NCBI GenBank assembly: GCA_020161815.1
Contig: JAIUOP010000001.1
Span: 124,001 to 188,000, forward strand
DNA from: Actinomycetota bacterium
Lineage (GTDB): Bacteria > Actinomycetota > Actinomycetes > Actinomycetales > Dermatophilaceae
Direction: 5' to 3'
Length of the DNA: 64,000 nt
The position numbers and the translations under genes are program-made. Numbering within the stretch: the stretch's first letter is position 1; every line of letters starts with the position of its first letter. Of this stretch, positions 52,726 to 62,071 are shown piece after piece. The notes beneath the pieces are model-generated. The model ran no database searches and was not told the origin of the DNA. It saw only the letters and a list, made by a program, of their open reading frames with translations.

Positions 52726-54346
52726 CGGAGTCGACGATCCGGTAGGCATACCCCTGCTCGGCGAGGAAGCGCTGGCGGTGGGCCGCGAAGTCGGCATCGA
52801 CCGTGTCCCGCGCGACCACGGTGTAGAAGTGCGCCGTGCGCCCGTCGCCCTTGGGGCGGAGCACGCGGCCCAGCCGCTGCGCTTCCTCCTGCCGGGAGCC
52901 GAAGGTCCCGCTCACTTGGATCGCCACGCTGGCCTCGGGCAGGTCGATCGAGAAGTTCGCAACCTTCGACACGACGAGGAGCGAGATCTCGCCGGTTCGG
53001 AAGGCATTGAAGAGGCGCTGCCGCTCGGCCACGGTCGTCTCGCCGGTGATGAGGTCGGCGTCGAGGCGGCCCGCGAGCTCGTCGAGCTGGTCGAGGTACT
53101 GGCCGATGACGAGCGTCGGTTCTCCCGTATGCCGTGCCACCAGCTTCTCGACGATACCCACCTTCCGCGGTGAGCACGACGCGAGGCGATAGCGGTCATC
53201 GGGCTCGGCCACGGCATACGCCATCCGCTCACTGTCCGAGAGGGTGACCCGCACCTCCACGCAGTCGGCGGGCGCGATGTAGCCCTGGTTCTCGATGTCC
53301 TTCCAGGGGGCGTCGAAGCGCTTGGGTCCGATGAGCGAGAAGACGTCGGCCTCGCGGCCGTCCTCGCGCACCAGCGTTGCGGTGAGCCCCAGTCGGCGGC
53401 GCGCCTGCAGGTCGGCCGTCATCCGGAAGATCGGCGCCGGGAGCAGGTGCACCTCGTCGTAGACGATGAGGCCCCAGTCGCGGGCGTCGAGCAGGTCGAG
53501 GTGGGTGTAGGCGCCCTTGCGCTTGGTCGTGAGCACTTGGTAGGTCGCGATGGTGACCGGCCGGATCTCCTTGCGGGCGCCGGAGTACTCGCCGATCTCG
53601 TCCTCGGTGAGCGAGGTCCGGCGGAGCAGCTCGTCCTTCCACTGGCGGGCGCTCACGGTGTTGGTGACGAGGATCAGCGTCGTCGTCTGCGAGCGCGCCA
53701 TCGAGGCGGCCCCGACGAGGGTCTTGCCGGCGCCACAGGGCAGGACCACCACTCCCGACCCGCCGTGCCAGAAGCCCTCGACGGCCTGCTCCTGGTAGGG
53801 GCGCAGAGACCAGCCCTCGGTGTCGAGGGAGATCGGGTGCGCCTCGCCGTCGACATAGCCGGCCTCGTCCTCGGCCGGCCAGCCGATCTTGAGCAGCTCC
53901 TGCTTGAGGTGGCCGCGCTCGCTGGGGTGGACGCGGACGGTGTCCTCGTCGATGCGCTCGCCCAAGAGCGGCGCAATCTTCCTGTGCCGCAGCACTTCTG
54001 CGAGCACGGCGCGATCGGTGGTCTCGAGGACGAGCTGCTCGCCGTCCTTGGTCAGCTTGAGCCGGCCATAGCGGTCCATCGTGTCGGCGATGTCGACGAG
54101 CAGGGCGTGCGGGACGGCATACCGGCTGTGGGTGATGAGCGCGTCGATGACCTGCTCGGCGTCGTGCCCGGCGGCCCGGGCGTTCCACAGGCCGAGGGGA
54201 GTGACGCGATAGGTGTGGACGTGCTCAGGCGCCCGCTCCAGCTCGGCGAACGCGGCGATCGCGCGACGCGCCTCCTCGGCCCGCGGGTGGTCGACCTCGA
54301 GCAGGAGGGTCTTGTCGCTCTGGACGATGAGTGCCCCGTCGGTCAT
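52715..54346 (-). CDS. XPB-type DNA repair helicase
   Basis: A 543-residue superfamily 2 helicase related to eukaryotic XPB/ERCC3 and Rv0861c. The N-terminal DRD-like region (about 1-150) is followed by the motor: motif I LPCGAGKTLVG (about 200-210), motif II VYDEVHLLP (DEVH, about 293), motif III GLTATLVRED and motif VI QRLGRVLRPKG (about 495-505). Bacterial XPB acts in 3' to 5' unwinding and nucleotide repair. The helicase-associated protein at 56207, its neighbour also in M. tuberculosis, is a likely partner. Confidence 0.94.
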   Translation of the reverse strand: MTDGALIVQSDKTLLLEVDHPRAEEARRAIAAFAELERAPEHVHTYRVTPLGLWNARAAGHDAEQVIDALITHSRYAVPHALLVDIADTMDRYGRLKLTKDGEQLVLETTDRAVLAEVLRHRKIAPLLGERIDEDTVRVHPSERGHLKQELLKIGWPAEDEAGYVDGEAHPISLDTEGWSLRPYQEQAVEGFWHGGSGVVVLPCGAGKTLVGAASMARSQTTTLILVTNTVSARQWKDELLRRTSLTEDEIGEYSGARKEIRPVTIATYQVLTTKRKGAYTHLDLLDARDWGLIVYDEVHLLPAPIFRMTADLQARRRLGLTATLVREDGREADVFSLIGPKRFDAPWKDIENQGYIAPADCVEVRVTLSDSERMAYAVAEPDDRYRLASCSPRKVGIVEKLVARHTGEPTLVIGQYLDQLDELAGRLDADLITGETTVAERQRLFNAFRTGEISLLVVSKVANFSIDLPEASVAIQVSGTFGSRQEEAQRLGRVLRPKGDGRTAHFYTVVARDTVDADFAAHRQRFLAEQGYAYRIVDSDDL

Positions 54347-54349
54347 CGG

Positions 54350-55045
54350 TCAGTAGCTGCTCGAGCCGGCCAGCGCGAAGCCGATGACGGCGATGATGGC
54401 CAGCACGGTGAGCGCGCCGAGCACCGCCATGATGATCCAGCCGATCCGCGAGAAGTTGCGGCTGGCCGCGATGTCCGTGCCCTGCTTGCTCAGGGCGAGG
54501 ATGCCGAAGACGAGCGGCACGATCCCGGTGAGGGTGAAGTAGCACGACACGGTCATGATCCCCGCGATGATCGTGAGGACCACCGCGGAGGTGTTGGTCG
54601 GCGTCGGTGGCGCGTACTGGACCAGCGGGCCGGCATAGGGCGCCGGGGTTCCGTAGGCCGGTGGTGTGCCGTAGGGCGAGGGTGGTGCGGGATAGGCCGC
54701 CGGCGCCCCGTATGCCGTGGGTGGCGTCCCGTAGGTCGCCGGCGGCGGGACGGGGGGAGCCGCTGCGGGGAGCTCGCTCCCGGCATACGGGTAGGGGACG
54801 GGAGCCGGCGGCGCGGGCGGCACCGGCGGGGCGGCGACCACGGGAGGCGGCTCGACCGGGGCGGCCTGCGGGTAGGGCGGCGTCCAGGTGGGCAGGGCCT
54901 GGGTCGGCGGGGTGGACTGCGCCATCGACTGGGTGGCGTCGGCCGGTGGGGTGGCCCCGTCGGGGATGGCCATCGTCGGGTCCGCCCGGGGTGCCTCCGG
55001 CGTCGGTGGCTGGTCCTGGCCGGGCTGGGTCGCGTCGTCGCTCAT
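54350..55045 (-). CDS. DUF4190-type membrane protein with Pro-rich tail
   Basis: A 231-residue protein. Residues 1-150 are a disordered Pro/Ala/Tyr-rich cytoplasmic region with repeated YGTPP/AYGAP units; two membrane helices follow (about 153-188 and 205-228), with ALSKQGTDIAASRNFSRIGW between them as in DUF4190. The function is unknown. ATG 55045 is chosen for its AAGGAC ribosome site. Its stop is one base from the XPB start, so they may be co-transcribed. Confidence 0.78.
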   Translation of the reverse strand: MSDDATQPGQDQPPTPEAPRADPTMAIPDGATPPADATQSMAQSTPPTQALPTWTPPYPQAAPVEPPPVVAAPPVPPAPPAPVPYPYAGSELPAAAPPVPPPATYGTPPTAYGAPAAYPAPPSPYGTPPAYGTPAPYAGPLVQYAPPTPTNTSAVVLTIIAGIMTVSCYFTLTGIVPLVFGILALSKQGTDIAASRNFSRIGWIIMAVLGALTVLAIIAVIGFALAGSSSY

Positions 55046-55154
55046 GGTGTCCTTCGTCCTGGTCGGCGTCGGCACCCCCCGGGGCCGACGCCCCATCTAA
55101 CCCCAGGTGGACGCCCCGCGTTCCCGCCCGGCGTGTGAGGATCGGAGGGTGACG

Positions 55155-56090
55155 ATGCGCGCGCCCCAGGTCGAGCCGGATCCCACCCTGCCCGCACGGG
55201 TGCGGATCCACGAAGTGGGAGTGCGCGACGGCCTGCAGAACGAGTCGGCGATCGTGCCGGTGGAGGTCAAGGCCGAGTTCGTGCGGCGGCTGGCGGCGTC
55301 CGGGCTGGAGACGATCGAGGTGACCTCGTTCGTCAACCCGCAGTGGGTTCCCCAGCTGGCCGATGCCGCCGACCTGCTGGCGGCCCTGGGTGCGGAGGGC
55401 CTGGGTCGGCACCGGCCCGTGCTCGTGCCCAATGAGCGCGGCCTCGATCGTGCCCTGGAGGCAGGGGTGAACGCGATCGCGATCTTCGGCAGCGCGACAG
55501 AGACCTTCGCCCGCAAGAACCTCAACCGGTCGGTGGCCGAGTCGATCGCGATGTTCGCGCCGGTCGTGGCGCGGGCACGGGAGGCCGGCCTGTGGGTGCG
55601 CGCCTATGTGTCGATGTGCTTCGGGGACCCGTGGGAGGGCGAGGTGCCGATCGGGCAGGTGGCCGACGCCTGTGCCTCGCTCATGGCGCTGGGCGCGGAC
55701 GAGCTCTCGCTCGGCGACACCATCGGCGTGGCCACGCCCGGGCACGTCGTGGCCCTGCTCGACGCGCTCGAGGTCCGGGGGATCGCGCGGGAGGCCGTCG
55801 CGGTGCACTTCCACGACACGTACGGGCAGGCCCTGTCCAACACGATGACCGCCCTGCGCCAGGGTGTCGCGATCGTCGACGCCTCCGCCGGTGGCCTCGG
55901 GGGCTGCCCCTACGCCAAGAGCGCGACCGGCAACCTGGCGACCGAGGACCTGGTCTGGGCGCTGCACGGTGCCGGGGTCGAGACCGGCGTGGACCTGGAG
56001 TCCTTGGTTGCGACGTCGGCGTGGATGGCCGAGCAGCTCGGGCGCCCCTCACCCTCGCGCGTGGTGCGCGCCCTCACCGGCTCAAGCTGA
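55155..56090 (+). CDS. Hydroxymethylglutaryl-CoA lyase family protein
   Basis: A 311-residue TIM-barrel aldolase-type enzyme. HEVGVRDGLQNES (about 18-30) holds the catalytic Arg/Asp, VHFHDTYGQAL supplies metal-binding histidines (about 215), and GLGGCPYAKSATGN (about 243-256) has the conserved active-site cysteine loop. It probably cleaves HMG-CoA in leucine catabolism, though related citramalyl-type lyases cannot be excluded. ATG 55155 is preferred to GTG 55149 since GGAGG is six bases before it. Confidence 0.92.
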   Translation: MRAPQVEPDPTLPARVRIHEVGVRDGLQNESAIVPVEVKAEFVRRLAASGLETIEVTSFVNPQWVPQLADAADLLAALGAEGLGRHRPVLVPNERGLDRALEAGVNAIAIFGSATETFARKNLNRSVAESIAMFAPVVARAREAGLWVRAYVSMCFGDPWEGEVPIGQVADACASLMALGADELSLGDTIGVATPGHVVALLDALEVRGIAREAVAVHFHDTYGQALSNTMTALRQGVAIVDASAGGLGGCPYAKSATGNLATEDLVWALHGAGVETGVDLESLVATSAWMAEQLGRPSPSRVVRALTGSS

Positions 56091-56133
56091 TCCCTCTGCC
56101 GACTCCGCCCTCCCCCCGGTTTCTCTCCCGGCG

Positions 56134-56180
56134 ATTCGAGGTATTACCGCCGCACTTTCGGCCGCGGTAATACCTCGAAT
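56134..56180. terminator. Long inverted repeat between convergent genes
   Basis: ATTCGAGGTATTACCGC and its complement are perfect 17-base arms around a 13-base loop, between the HMG-CoA-lyase-like and helicase-associated genes. It is AT-richer than its surroundings. A bidirectional terminator is likely. Confidence 0.75.
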
Positions 56181-56206
56181 CCGGGGACTGGCGCCGCAGG
56201 TCGGGG

Positions 56207-58510
56207 TCAGTCGGGGGCGACGCCGGTGATCCGGTGGATCGACAGGGTGCGCCGCACGCCGTCGGCCACACCATGGACCCGTCCGTTGTCGATGTCCTCG
56301 GGCCGGAAGAGGAACCGGCGGACGGCACCGACGGCATCGGCATAGCCGACCCACACCGGGCGGCGATCGGCGCTGGCCTCCCGGAGCAGCGCGAGCGAGG
56401 TCGCCGGGTCACCGGCCGGGATGGCGGGCGCGCCCCCGCGGTCCGCCGACTTCCCGAGGGCAGTGGTGCCGGCAGGGCCACCTCTGCCGGTCGTGCCCGG
56501 GGGGAGGGCCGTGCCTGACGCCTGCTCGTCCGCGGCCCGGAGCGCTGCGACCCCGGCCTCGGCGTCCTCCGCGGTGAAGGCTCGCACGACCGATGGGGGC
56601 ACGCGTGGCACCGGCGCTCGGTGGGCGGGCCGCGGTGCGATGGTGATGGCGCCGGTGGCGTTCTCGCGCACGGCGCCGATCCCGCTGTCCTGCACGAACT
56701 CCAGCACCACGTCCGGGGCCAGGCCGCTGACGGCGATGGTGGGGGCGAGGCGGCGCAGCTGGAGGGCGCTCAGGGCGCGCTCGGCCAGCAGGGCCTCGAG
56801 GGCGGCGGGGTCCTCGACGCGCAGCACCGTGCGCGCCTCGACCACGCGCACCTGACCGTGCTGCCGCGCGGTGTCCCGGATCAGGTAGTCCAGTGGCTGC
56901 GGCACGGGAGTGTGGCTCGCGTCCCGCAGGCCGCGCAGGATCTCCTCGACGGTCCACCCGGCGTCGAGGCAGCGGCGGATGCTCGCGGCCGAGAACCGGT
57001 GCACCGAGGCGCCACCGCGCGACTCGAGGTCGGCGACCTGGCGCAGGAAGTGGGCCAGGCCGGCCGAGAGCGGGCCCGGGGCCACCGCCGTGAGGTCCGC
57101 CTGGAGGAGGACATGGTCCACCGGGCTCGGCAGGTGGGTCTCCATCGACGCGGCCAGTGCCTCCGTATCCCCCGCGACGAGGGCCCGCCCGCCCGTGGTC
57201 AGGGCGCCGAGGGCGACCAGCCCGAGGCGACTGGCTTCGTCGAGGATGGCCGCCACCCGCGGAGCCAGGTCCGACGGCACGCGCCGCGGCCGGCGCCAGC
57301 GCAGCCGGGCCGTCAGGCTCGCTGCGGTGGGTGCCAGGCCGGGCTCGGCCTCGGCCAAGGTCGTCAGGACGGCCCGCCGCAGGGCCCGCACCGGCGGTGC
57401 GTGGACGTCCTGACCCAAGGCGTTGACCACCTTGCCGTCCGGTCGACGCTGGCCGATCCGGGTCGGGTCGCGCGTCGTGGACCACCACGTGCTGGCGAGG
57501 AGCGCCCAGCGTCGCCCGCCGGGGAGGTCGAGCCAGGCGTCGTATGCCGCAGTCGGCGCCCAGCTCGGGTCCTCACCCTGGTCGTCGGCGAGCAACCCTG
57601 CGGAGAGGGCCAGTTCGAGGACAAAGGCGGCACGCGGCGGGTCGAGGTCCAGAGCCCGAGCGGTGGTGGCGAGGTCGCGCACGGACAGTCCACCGCCGCG
57701 CAGCTGCCGCGGTGGGTTGGTCGACCAGGAGGACAGGGCATCGTCGACCAGGGCCAGCACCTCGCTCGCGCTGCCGCCGCCGACCCGGTCGAGGACGCTG
57801 ACGGCCCGGACGGTGCCCTCCAGGGGCGGTGCGGCCGGGCTCGCCTCGCGGTGCAGTCGGCCCTCGCGGACCACGAGCGCCACCTCGCGTGGCACGACGA
57901 CCTGGTCATCACGGCGCGCGGCCAGTCCGGCGTCCACGAGCGCGTCGACGGCCTCCGCTGCGCGGGTGCCCTGCTCGGGTTCGTGGGCCATGGGCGGGCC
58001 CCACGCCAGCTGGGCCAGGACGGCCCGGGCACCTTCCGGGAGGTCGGTGATCGCCGCTCGCAGGGCGGGCGGTGGCTGGGGGTCGAGACCGAGCTCGGCG
58101 CCGGTCGGCCCCAGGCCGGCGATGTGGGGCCCGAGCACCTCGGCGACGCCACGGGAGACACGCAGTGCTCCGGGGGTGCCCCAGAGCAGGGCCGCCGTCC
58201 GGAGCCGATCCAGTGCCGTGGCGATCGTCGCTGGCGGTGTGCCGGGGAGCAACTCATCGAGGGTGGTCGCGTCGATCCCGTCCGCGACGACGGCTGCCGC
58301 CTCGAGCACTTGCAAGGTGGTCAGGTCGAGCCCGTCGATGGCACGGGCGGTGCTCGAGCGGGTGGTGCTGCGGGCCGCCAGGGCGGTGAGGTCGCTGGCC
58401 GCCGGTCGCGCCAGGTCGGGTCGGGCGATGAGGAGGGCGGCGAGGTCGTCGTCGGTGCGGGCCCGCAGGTCGTCGGCGAGTGAGCGCACTCCTGATCGCG
58501 GGTCGGGCAC
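56207..58510 (-). CDS. Helicase-associated protein with WYL-like end
   Basis: A 767-residue cytoplasmic protein of the actinobacterial helicase-associated family (Rv0862c type). Residues 1-150 contain winged-helix-like repeats (LQVLEAAAVV, LDRLRTAALLW), 150-550 more wHTH-like segments and the XPB/Ssl2 C-terminal-like region (HVLLQADLTAVAPGPLS, about 450), and 690-767 a WYL-like beta domain (RPVWVGYADAVG...FRPEDI). It has no ATPase motifs. It lies close to the XPB gene and probably aids DNA repair. GTG 58510 is six bases after TAGCGT. Confidence 0.84.
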   Translation of the reverse strand: MPDPRSGVRSLADDLRARTDDDLAALLIARPDLARPAASDLTALAARSTTRSSTARAIDGLDLTTLQVLEAAAVVADGIDATTLDELLPGTPPATIATALDRLRTAALLWGTPGALRVSRGVAEVLGPHIAGLGPTGAELGLDPQPPPALRAAITDLPEGARAVLAQLAWGPPMAHEPEQGTRAAEAVDALVDAGLAARRDDQVVVPREVALVVREGRLHREASPAAPPLEGTVRAVSVLDRVGGGSASEVLALVDDALSSWSTNPPRQLRGGGLSVRDLATTARALDLDPPRAAFVLELALSAGLLADDQGEDPSWAPTAAYDAWLDLPGGRRWALLASTWWSTTRDPTRIGQRRPDGKVVNALGQDVHAPPVRALRRAVLTTLAEAEPGLAPTAASLTARLRWRRPRRVPSDLAPRVAAILDEASRLGLVALGALTTGGRALVAGDTEALAASMETHLPSPVDHVLLQADLTAVAPGPLSAGLAHFLRQVADLESRGGASVHRFSAASIRRCLDAGWTVEEILRGLRDASHTPVPQPLDYLIRDTARQHGQVRVVEARTVLRVEDPAALEALLAERALSALQLRRLAPTIAVSGLAPDVVLEFVQDSGIGAVRENATGAITIAPRPAHRAPVPRVPPSVVRAFTAEDAEAGVAALRAADEQASGTALPPGTTGRGGPAGTTALGKSADRGGAPAIPAGDPATSLALLREASADRRPVWVGYADAVGAVRRFLFRPEDIDNGRVHGVADGVRRTLSIHRITGVAPD

Positions 58511-58516
58511 CGCCCC

Positions 58517-58522
58517 ACGCTA
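58517..58522 (-). promoter_or_regulatory. -10 box of the helicase-associated gene
   Basis: TAGCGT on the minus strand, six bases before GTG 58510. Confidence 0.5.
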
Positions 58523-58657
58523 CCCGGGTCCGGGAGCCTGACCGGATCCTGTGAAACCGGCCCTTGTTCCTGTGAATGTCCCCCTCCAGCCTGTGAATCC
58601 GCGGTGGAGTAGCCATGACGGCTGTGGAAGGGGCGTGTGCGGGCGCACCATGAGGTC

Positions 58658-59758
58658 ATGACGAACGACGCCACCCCCGACCAGCCCACTCCCGAGCAGC
58701 CGACGCCGGAGGGCGTGGACGCCACCGAGGTCTTCTCCACGCAGGACTCGACCCAGGCGCTGCCGGCCGCCGAGCAGACCGACTCCGCGTCCCCAGAGCA
58801 CGCCTGGACCGCTGCGGACCAGGCCGAGCACGAGTTGCGCGCCCCCGCGGACGCTGCCGCCACCGGTGCGTCCCCCGCGGCCGAACCGGCGTATGCCGCG
58901 TCCGCCGGGAGCGCGTATGCCGCACCCGCCGGGGCCTCCCAGCCTCCGGTCCCGCCCCGCTCGGGATTCTGGGGTCGCGTGGGCCAGGCCTGGCGCCGGG
59001 TGTGGGCCAGCACCCTGGGCAAGGTCGCGGTCGTCGCTGCGGCAGCGCTCGCCGTGTTCGCGGTCATTGCCGCCATTGCGCTCGGAGCATTCTTCGGTGG
59101 GCGTGGCGAACGGATGGCCGACCGGTGGCAGGCGGCCTGCCTCCAGGGCCAGGGCCAGGGATCGATGGGCAACCTCGGGCGCCAAGGCCGGGGCCACTTC
59201 GGTCAGCAGGGCCAGCAGGGACAGCAGGCCCAGCGCGGCGGGATGTGCCTGGACGACGAGTTCGGTCCCGGCCGCGGCGGCATGGGCAACGGCATGCGCG
59301 ACGGGATGGGTAATGGCCAGGGCTACGGCAACCAGCAGTGGGGGCCGGGCATGGGTCCCAATGGGCCCGAGGGCATGCCGATGAACCCCAATGGCATGGG
59401 CCAGGGCAATGGCATGGGCAACGGGATGGGCAATGGCATGCGCGGCGGTCAGGGCGATGTCCTCGGCAACACCGGCGGACTCGGCGCCCTGCCGCTGGGC
59501 CAGGTCCTCCACGGCGAGGTCGTCGTCGGCGGCACCAACGCCCGCACCGTGCTCTACCAGGTCGGCGAGGTCACCGAGTACACCGCCGGCGCCAGCCTCA
59601 AGGTCAAGAGCAGTGACGGCTTCGAGGCCAGCTACGTCCTCAACGCGGACACCGCCGGCCGCACCGCCGGTCTCGCCACGGGCGCGACCGTGCGTGTCGT
59701 CGCCGACAAGGAGGGCGCGGTCGCGACCCGCGTCATGGTGGTCGCCGCAGGCAACTGA
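58658..59758 (+). CDS. Single-span protein with Gly/Met/Asn/Gln low-complexity region
   Basis: A 366-residue protein. Residues 1-105 are an acidic, Ala/Pro-rich cytoplasmic tail, about 120-145 one membrane helix (VAVVAAAALAVFAVIAAIALG), and about 165-275 a low-complexity region with many GMGNGM, GQGQG and QQGQQ units and a single pair of cysteines. The last 90 residues are a compact beta-rich domain (GEVVVGGTNARTVLYQVGEV...ADKEGAVATRVMVV). The Met-rich part could bind copper(I) or act as a flexible external stalk. No family was recognised. GAGGTC precedes ATG 58658. Confidence 0.7.
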   Translation: MTNDATPDQPTPEQPTPEGVDATEVFSTQDSTQALPAAEQTDSASPEHAWTAADQAEHELRAPADAAATGASPAAEPAYAASAGSAYAAPAGASQPPVPPRSGFWGRVGQAWRRVWASTLGKVAVVAAAALAVFAVIAAIALGAFFGGRGERMADRWQAACLQGQGQGSMGNLGRQGRGHFGQQGQQGQQAQRGGMCLDDEFGPGRGGMGNGMRDGMGNGQGYGNQQWGPGMGPNGPEGMPMNPNGMGQGNGMGNGMGNGMRGGQGDVLGNTGGLGALPLGQVLHGEVVVGGTNARTVLYQVGEVTEYTAGASLKVKSSDGFEASYVLNADTAGRTAGLATGATVRVVADKEGAVATRVMVVAAGN

Positions 59759-59779
59759 CCCAAAGACGCGCCCGGCCAC

Positions 59780-59785
59780 TACCGT
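59780..59785 (+). promoter_or_regulatory. -10 box of the epimerase gene
   Basis: TACCGT, seven bases before ATG 59793. Confidence 0.45.
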
Positions 59786-59792
59786 GAGCGCC

Positions 59793-60710
59793 ATGACGGC
59801 GCTGCCCTCCGGTCAGGCACACACGCTCACCACCGACCTCGACGAGCTCGATGTCGTCGAGGTCGGTGGCACGCTGCGGTCGTGGCGACGCGGGGGCCGT
59901 GAGGTCCTCGCCGGCTTCGCCGCCGACGCCCCGATCGACGCCGGTCGCGGCCAGCAGCTCATCCCCTGGCCCAACCGGATCCGCGACGGCCGCTACTCCT
60001 TCGACGGCGTCGAGCGCCAGCTCCCGATCACCGAGGTCAAGCTCGGCAACGCCAGCCACGGACTGCTCCGGTGGGCGCCCTGGCAGTTGCGGGACCGAGG
60101 CGCCTCCCACCTGACGATGGGCGTGACGTTGCACCCCTCGCCGGGCTGGGCGTGGACCCTCGAGGTCACCACGACGTATGCCGTGGCACCCGAGGGCCTG
60201 TCCGTCACCACCGTGGCCACCAACCACTCCGACGCGGTCGCGCCCTTCGGCGCGGGGTGGCACCCCTATGTGCGCACCGAGTCCTGCCCGGTCGAGCAGG
60301 TGCGGGTGAGCATTCCCGCCGCCGAGTACGTCACGGTCGACGAACGGCTTCTGCCCACGGGGATCGAGCTCGTCGACGGCACGCCCTACGACTTCCGCGA
60401 GACCAGGGAGGTCGGCAGCGTGCGGCTGGACACGGCATACCGGGGCCTGGGCGCCGACGACGACGGCCGGTGGCGGGTGCACGTCGACCTGCCGGACGGG
60501 ACCCGGCACACCGTCTGGGGCGAGCTCGAGGCCTTCCCGTGGCTGCAGGTCTTCACCGGCAAGGCCGAGGCCCAGCACGCGCCGCCGCACGGCATCGCGG
60601 TCGAGCCGATGACCTGCCCGCCCGATGCGTTCAACTCGGGGATCGCGCTGGTCCGCCTCGAGCCGGGTCAGTCGTGGACCGGCACGTGGGGGATCTCGGC
60701 GCCGGCCTGA
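59793..60710 (+). CDS. Aldose 1-epimerase family protein
   Basis: A 305-residue beta-sandwich enzyme interconverting sugar anomers. IPWPNRIRDGRYSFDG (about 50-65) carries the conserved Asn-Arg, GWHPYVR (about 152) the catalytic histidine region, and AVEPMTCPPDAFN (about 270) the catalytic glutamate. The sequence fits the YeaD/GalM-like actinobacterial group. Its 3' end overlaps the convergent MFS gene by 43 bp. The TACCGT box suggests a leaderless mRNA. Confidence 0.88.
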   Translation: MTALPSGQAHTLTTDLDELDVVEVGGTLRSWRRGGREVLAGFAADAPIDAGRGQQLIPWPNRIRDGRYSFDGVERQLPITEVKLGNASHGLLRWAPWQLRDRGASHLTMGVTLHPSPGWAWTLEVTTTYAVAPEGLSVTTVATNHSDAVAPFGAGWHPYVRTESCPVEQVRVSIPAAEYVTVDERLLPTGIELVDGTPYDFRETREVGSVRLDTAYRGLGADDDGRWRVHVDLPDGTRHTVWGELEAFPWLQVFTGKAEAQHAPPHGIAVEPMTCPPDAFNSGIALVRLEPGQSWTGTWGISAPA

Positions 60711-62011
60711 ACCGCCTCCTCCCGCAAGCCGTTGACCGCCGGCGTCACGATCCGCTCGATCCCGAACGCCGAGGCGGCCACGAGCGCGCACCCGAGGACG
60801 AGGATCGCGACGAAGAGGAGCCAGTGCCCGTCGTGGAGGACGACGCCGGCCATGACCGGACCAGCGATCGCGCCGAGCTGGAAGGCGGCGGAATTCACCG
60901 AGTTGGCGCGGCCGCGCGTGTGGTCGTCGGCGAGGTCGTTGACCATGGCCGGGATCGTCGACTGCATCATCGTCTCGCCGAGGCCGAAGATCGCCGCGAA
61001 GGCGACGACGCCCACGACGGCCGCCATTCCACCGGGCACCCAGCCCGTCGCGCCCAGGACGGCCCAGGCGATCACCCAGGTCACCGACATGAGCGTGAGC
61101 ACGCGCGTGCGGCGATGGCCCTCGATCCGCTGGAGGACCCAGAACTGGAGCAGCACGATCGCCAGGGTGTTCGCCGCGAAGGCGAAGCCCAGCGTGCGCG
61201 TCGAGACCTCACTGACCTGCCGGGAGAACGCGGGGAAGCCGCTCTCCATCTGGCCGTAGCCGACGAAGGTCGTGATGAAGGTCAGGCCGGCGAGCCAGAG
61301 GACGGCCGGGGTGCGGACGAGGGCGCGGTAGCTGGCCGGCTCGGCCTCCTCGGGCACGGCGACGGCGCCACCCGCACGGCGCAGCGGCCCGAGGAGCAGC
61401 GCGATGGGGATGAGCATGCACAGGGCGTCGACGACGAAGATCGTCGTGAAGGTCCCCGGCCGGGCGACGTCGACGAAGAGCCCGCTGGCGACACCGCCCA
61501 GGCCGATGCCGAGGTTGACGAGGGCGAAGTTCACGCCGAAGAACTGCTGCCGCGCCGGGCCCTCGACGACCGAGGCGATGAGGGAGTTCCAGGCGCCCCA
61601 ATGGATGCCCCAGCTCACGCCCATGACGAGCACGGCGAGCGTGAAGACCGGGACGGTCGTGCCGAAGCCGAGGAGCAGGGGCGCGGCGACCGCCAGCAGG
61701 GTCGCGGTGAGCACGACGCGGCGCGCGCCGAGGCGGTCGGTGAGGGCGCCGCCGGGAGCGGTGACCACGAGCGCCGCGACGGCGATCAGGCCCATGAGCA
61801 CACCCGCGGTGTCCAGAGGCACGTCACGGACCTCGGTGAGGTAGACGATCGTGAACGGCAGCACCATCCCGCGGCCGAGCGTGGTGATCGCCGTCGTCGA
61901 GAGCAGCCAGCGCCCCTCGCCGGAGAGCCGGCCCCAGAACGAGCGCAGCGAGAGCCGCTGGTCGGGCTCGCTGCGGGGCTGGCTCTCGGTCACGAGGCAC
62001 AAGGCTGCCAT
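60668..62011 (-). CDS. Major facilitator superfamily transporter
   Basis: A 447-residue membrane protein with about twelve helices. The A-motif loop GGALTDRLGARRVV (about 75-88) and the drug/H+ antiporter-like layout (RGMVLPFTIVYLTEVR in helix one) suggest an efflux pump, but no substrate can be named. ATG 62011 is chosen because earlier codons are in unstructured sequence; GTG 61993 is possible. The position corresponds to Rv0876c near the cold-shock gene. Its last 43 bases are antisense to the epimerase end. Confidence 0.86.
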   Translation of the reverse strand: MAALCLVTESQPRSEPDQRLSLRSFWGRLSGEGRWLLSTTAITTLGRGMVLPFTIVYLTEVRDVPLDTAGVLMGLIAVAALVVTAPGGALTDRLGARRVVLTATLLAVAAPLLLGFGTTVPVFTLAVLVMGVSWGIHWGAWNSLIASVVEGPARQQFFGVNFALVNLGIGLGGVASGLFVDVARPGTFTTIFVVDALCMLIPIALLLGPLRRAGGAVAVPEEAEPASYRALVRTPAVLWLAGLTFITTFVGYGQMESGFPAFSRQVSEVSTRTLGFAFAANTLAIVLLQFWVLQRIEGHRRTRVLTLMSVTWVIAWAVLGATGWVPGGMAAVVGVVAFAAIFGLGETMMQSTIPAMVNDLADDHTRGRANSVNSAAFQLGAIAGPVMAGVVLHDGHWLLFVAILVLGCALVAASAFGIERIVTPAVNGLREEAVQAGAEIPHVPVHD

Positions 62012-62071
62012 CGCCCACCGACAGGGCGCTCCCCAATTTCCTCCCCTGCGTCCGCCTGGGGGCCCGGGCAG

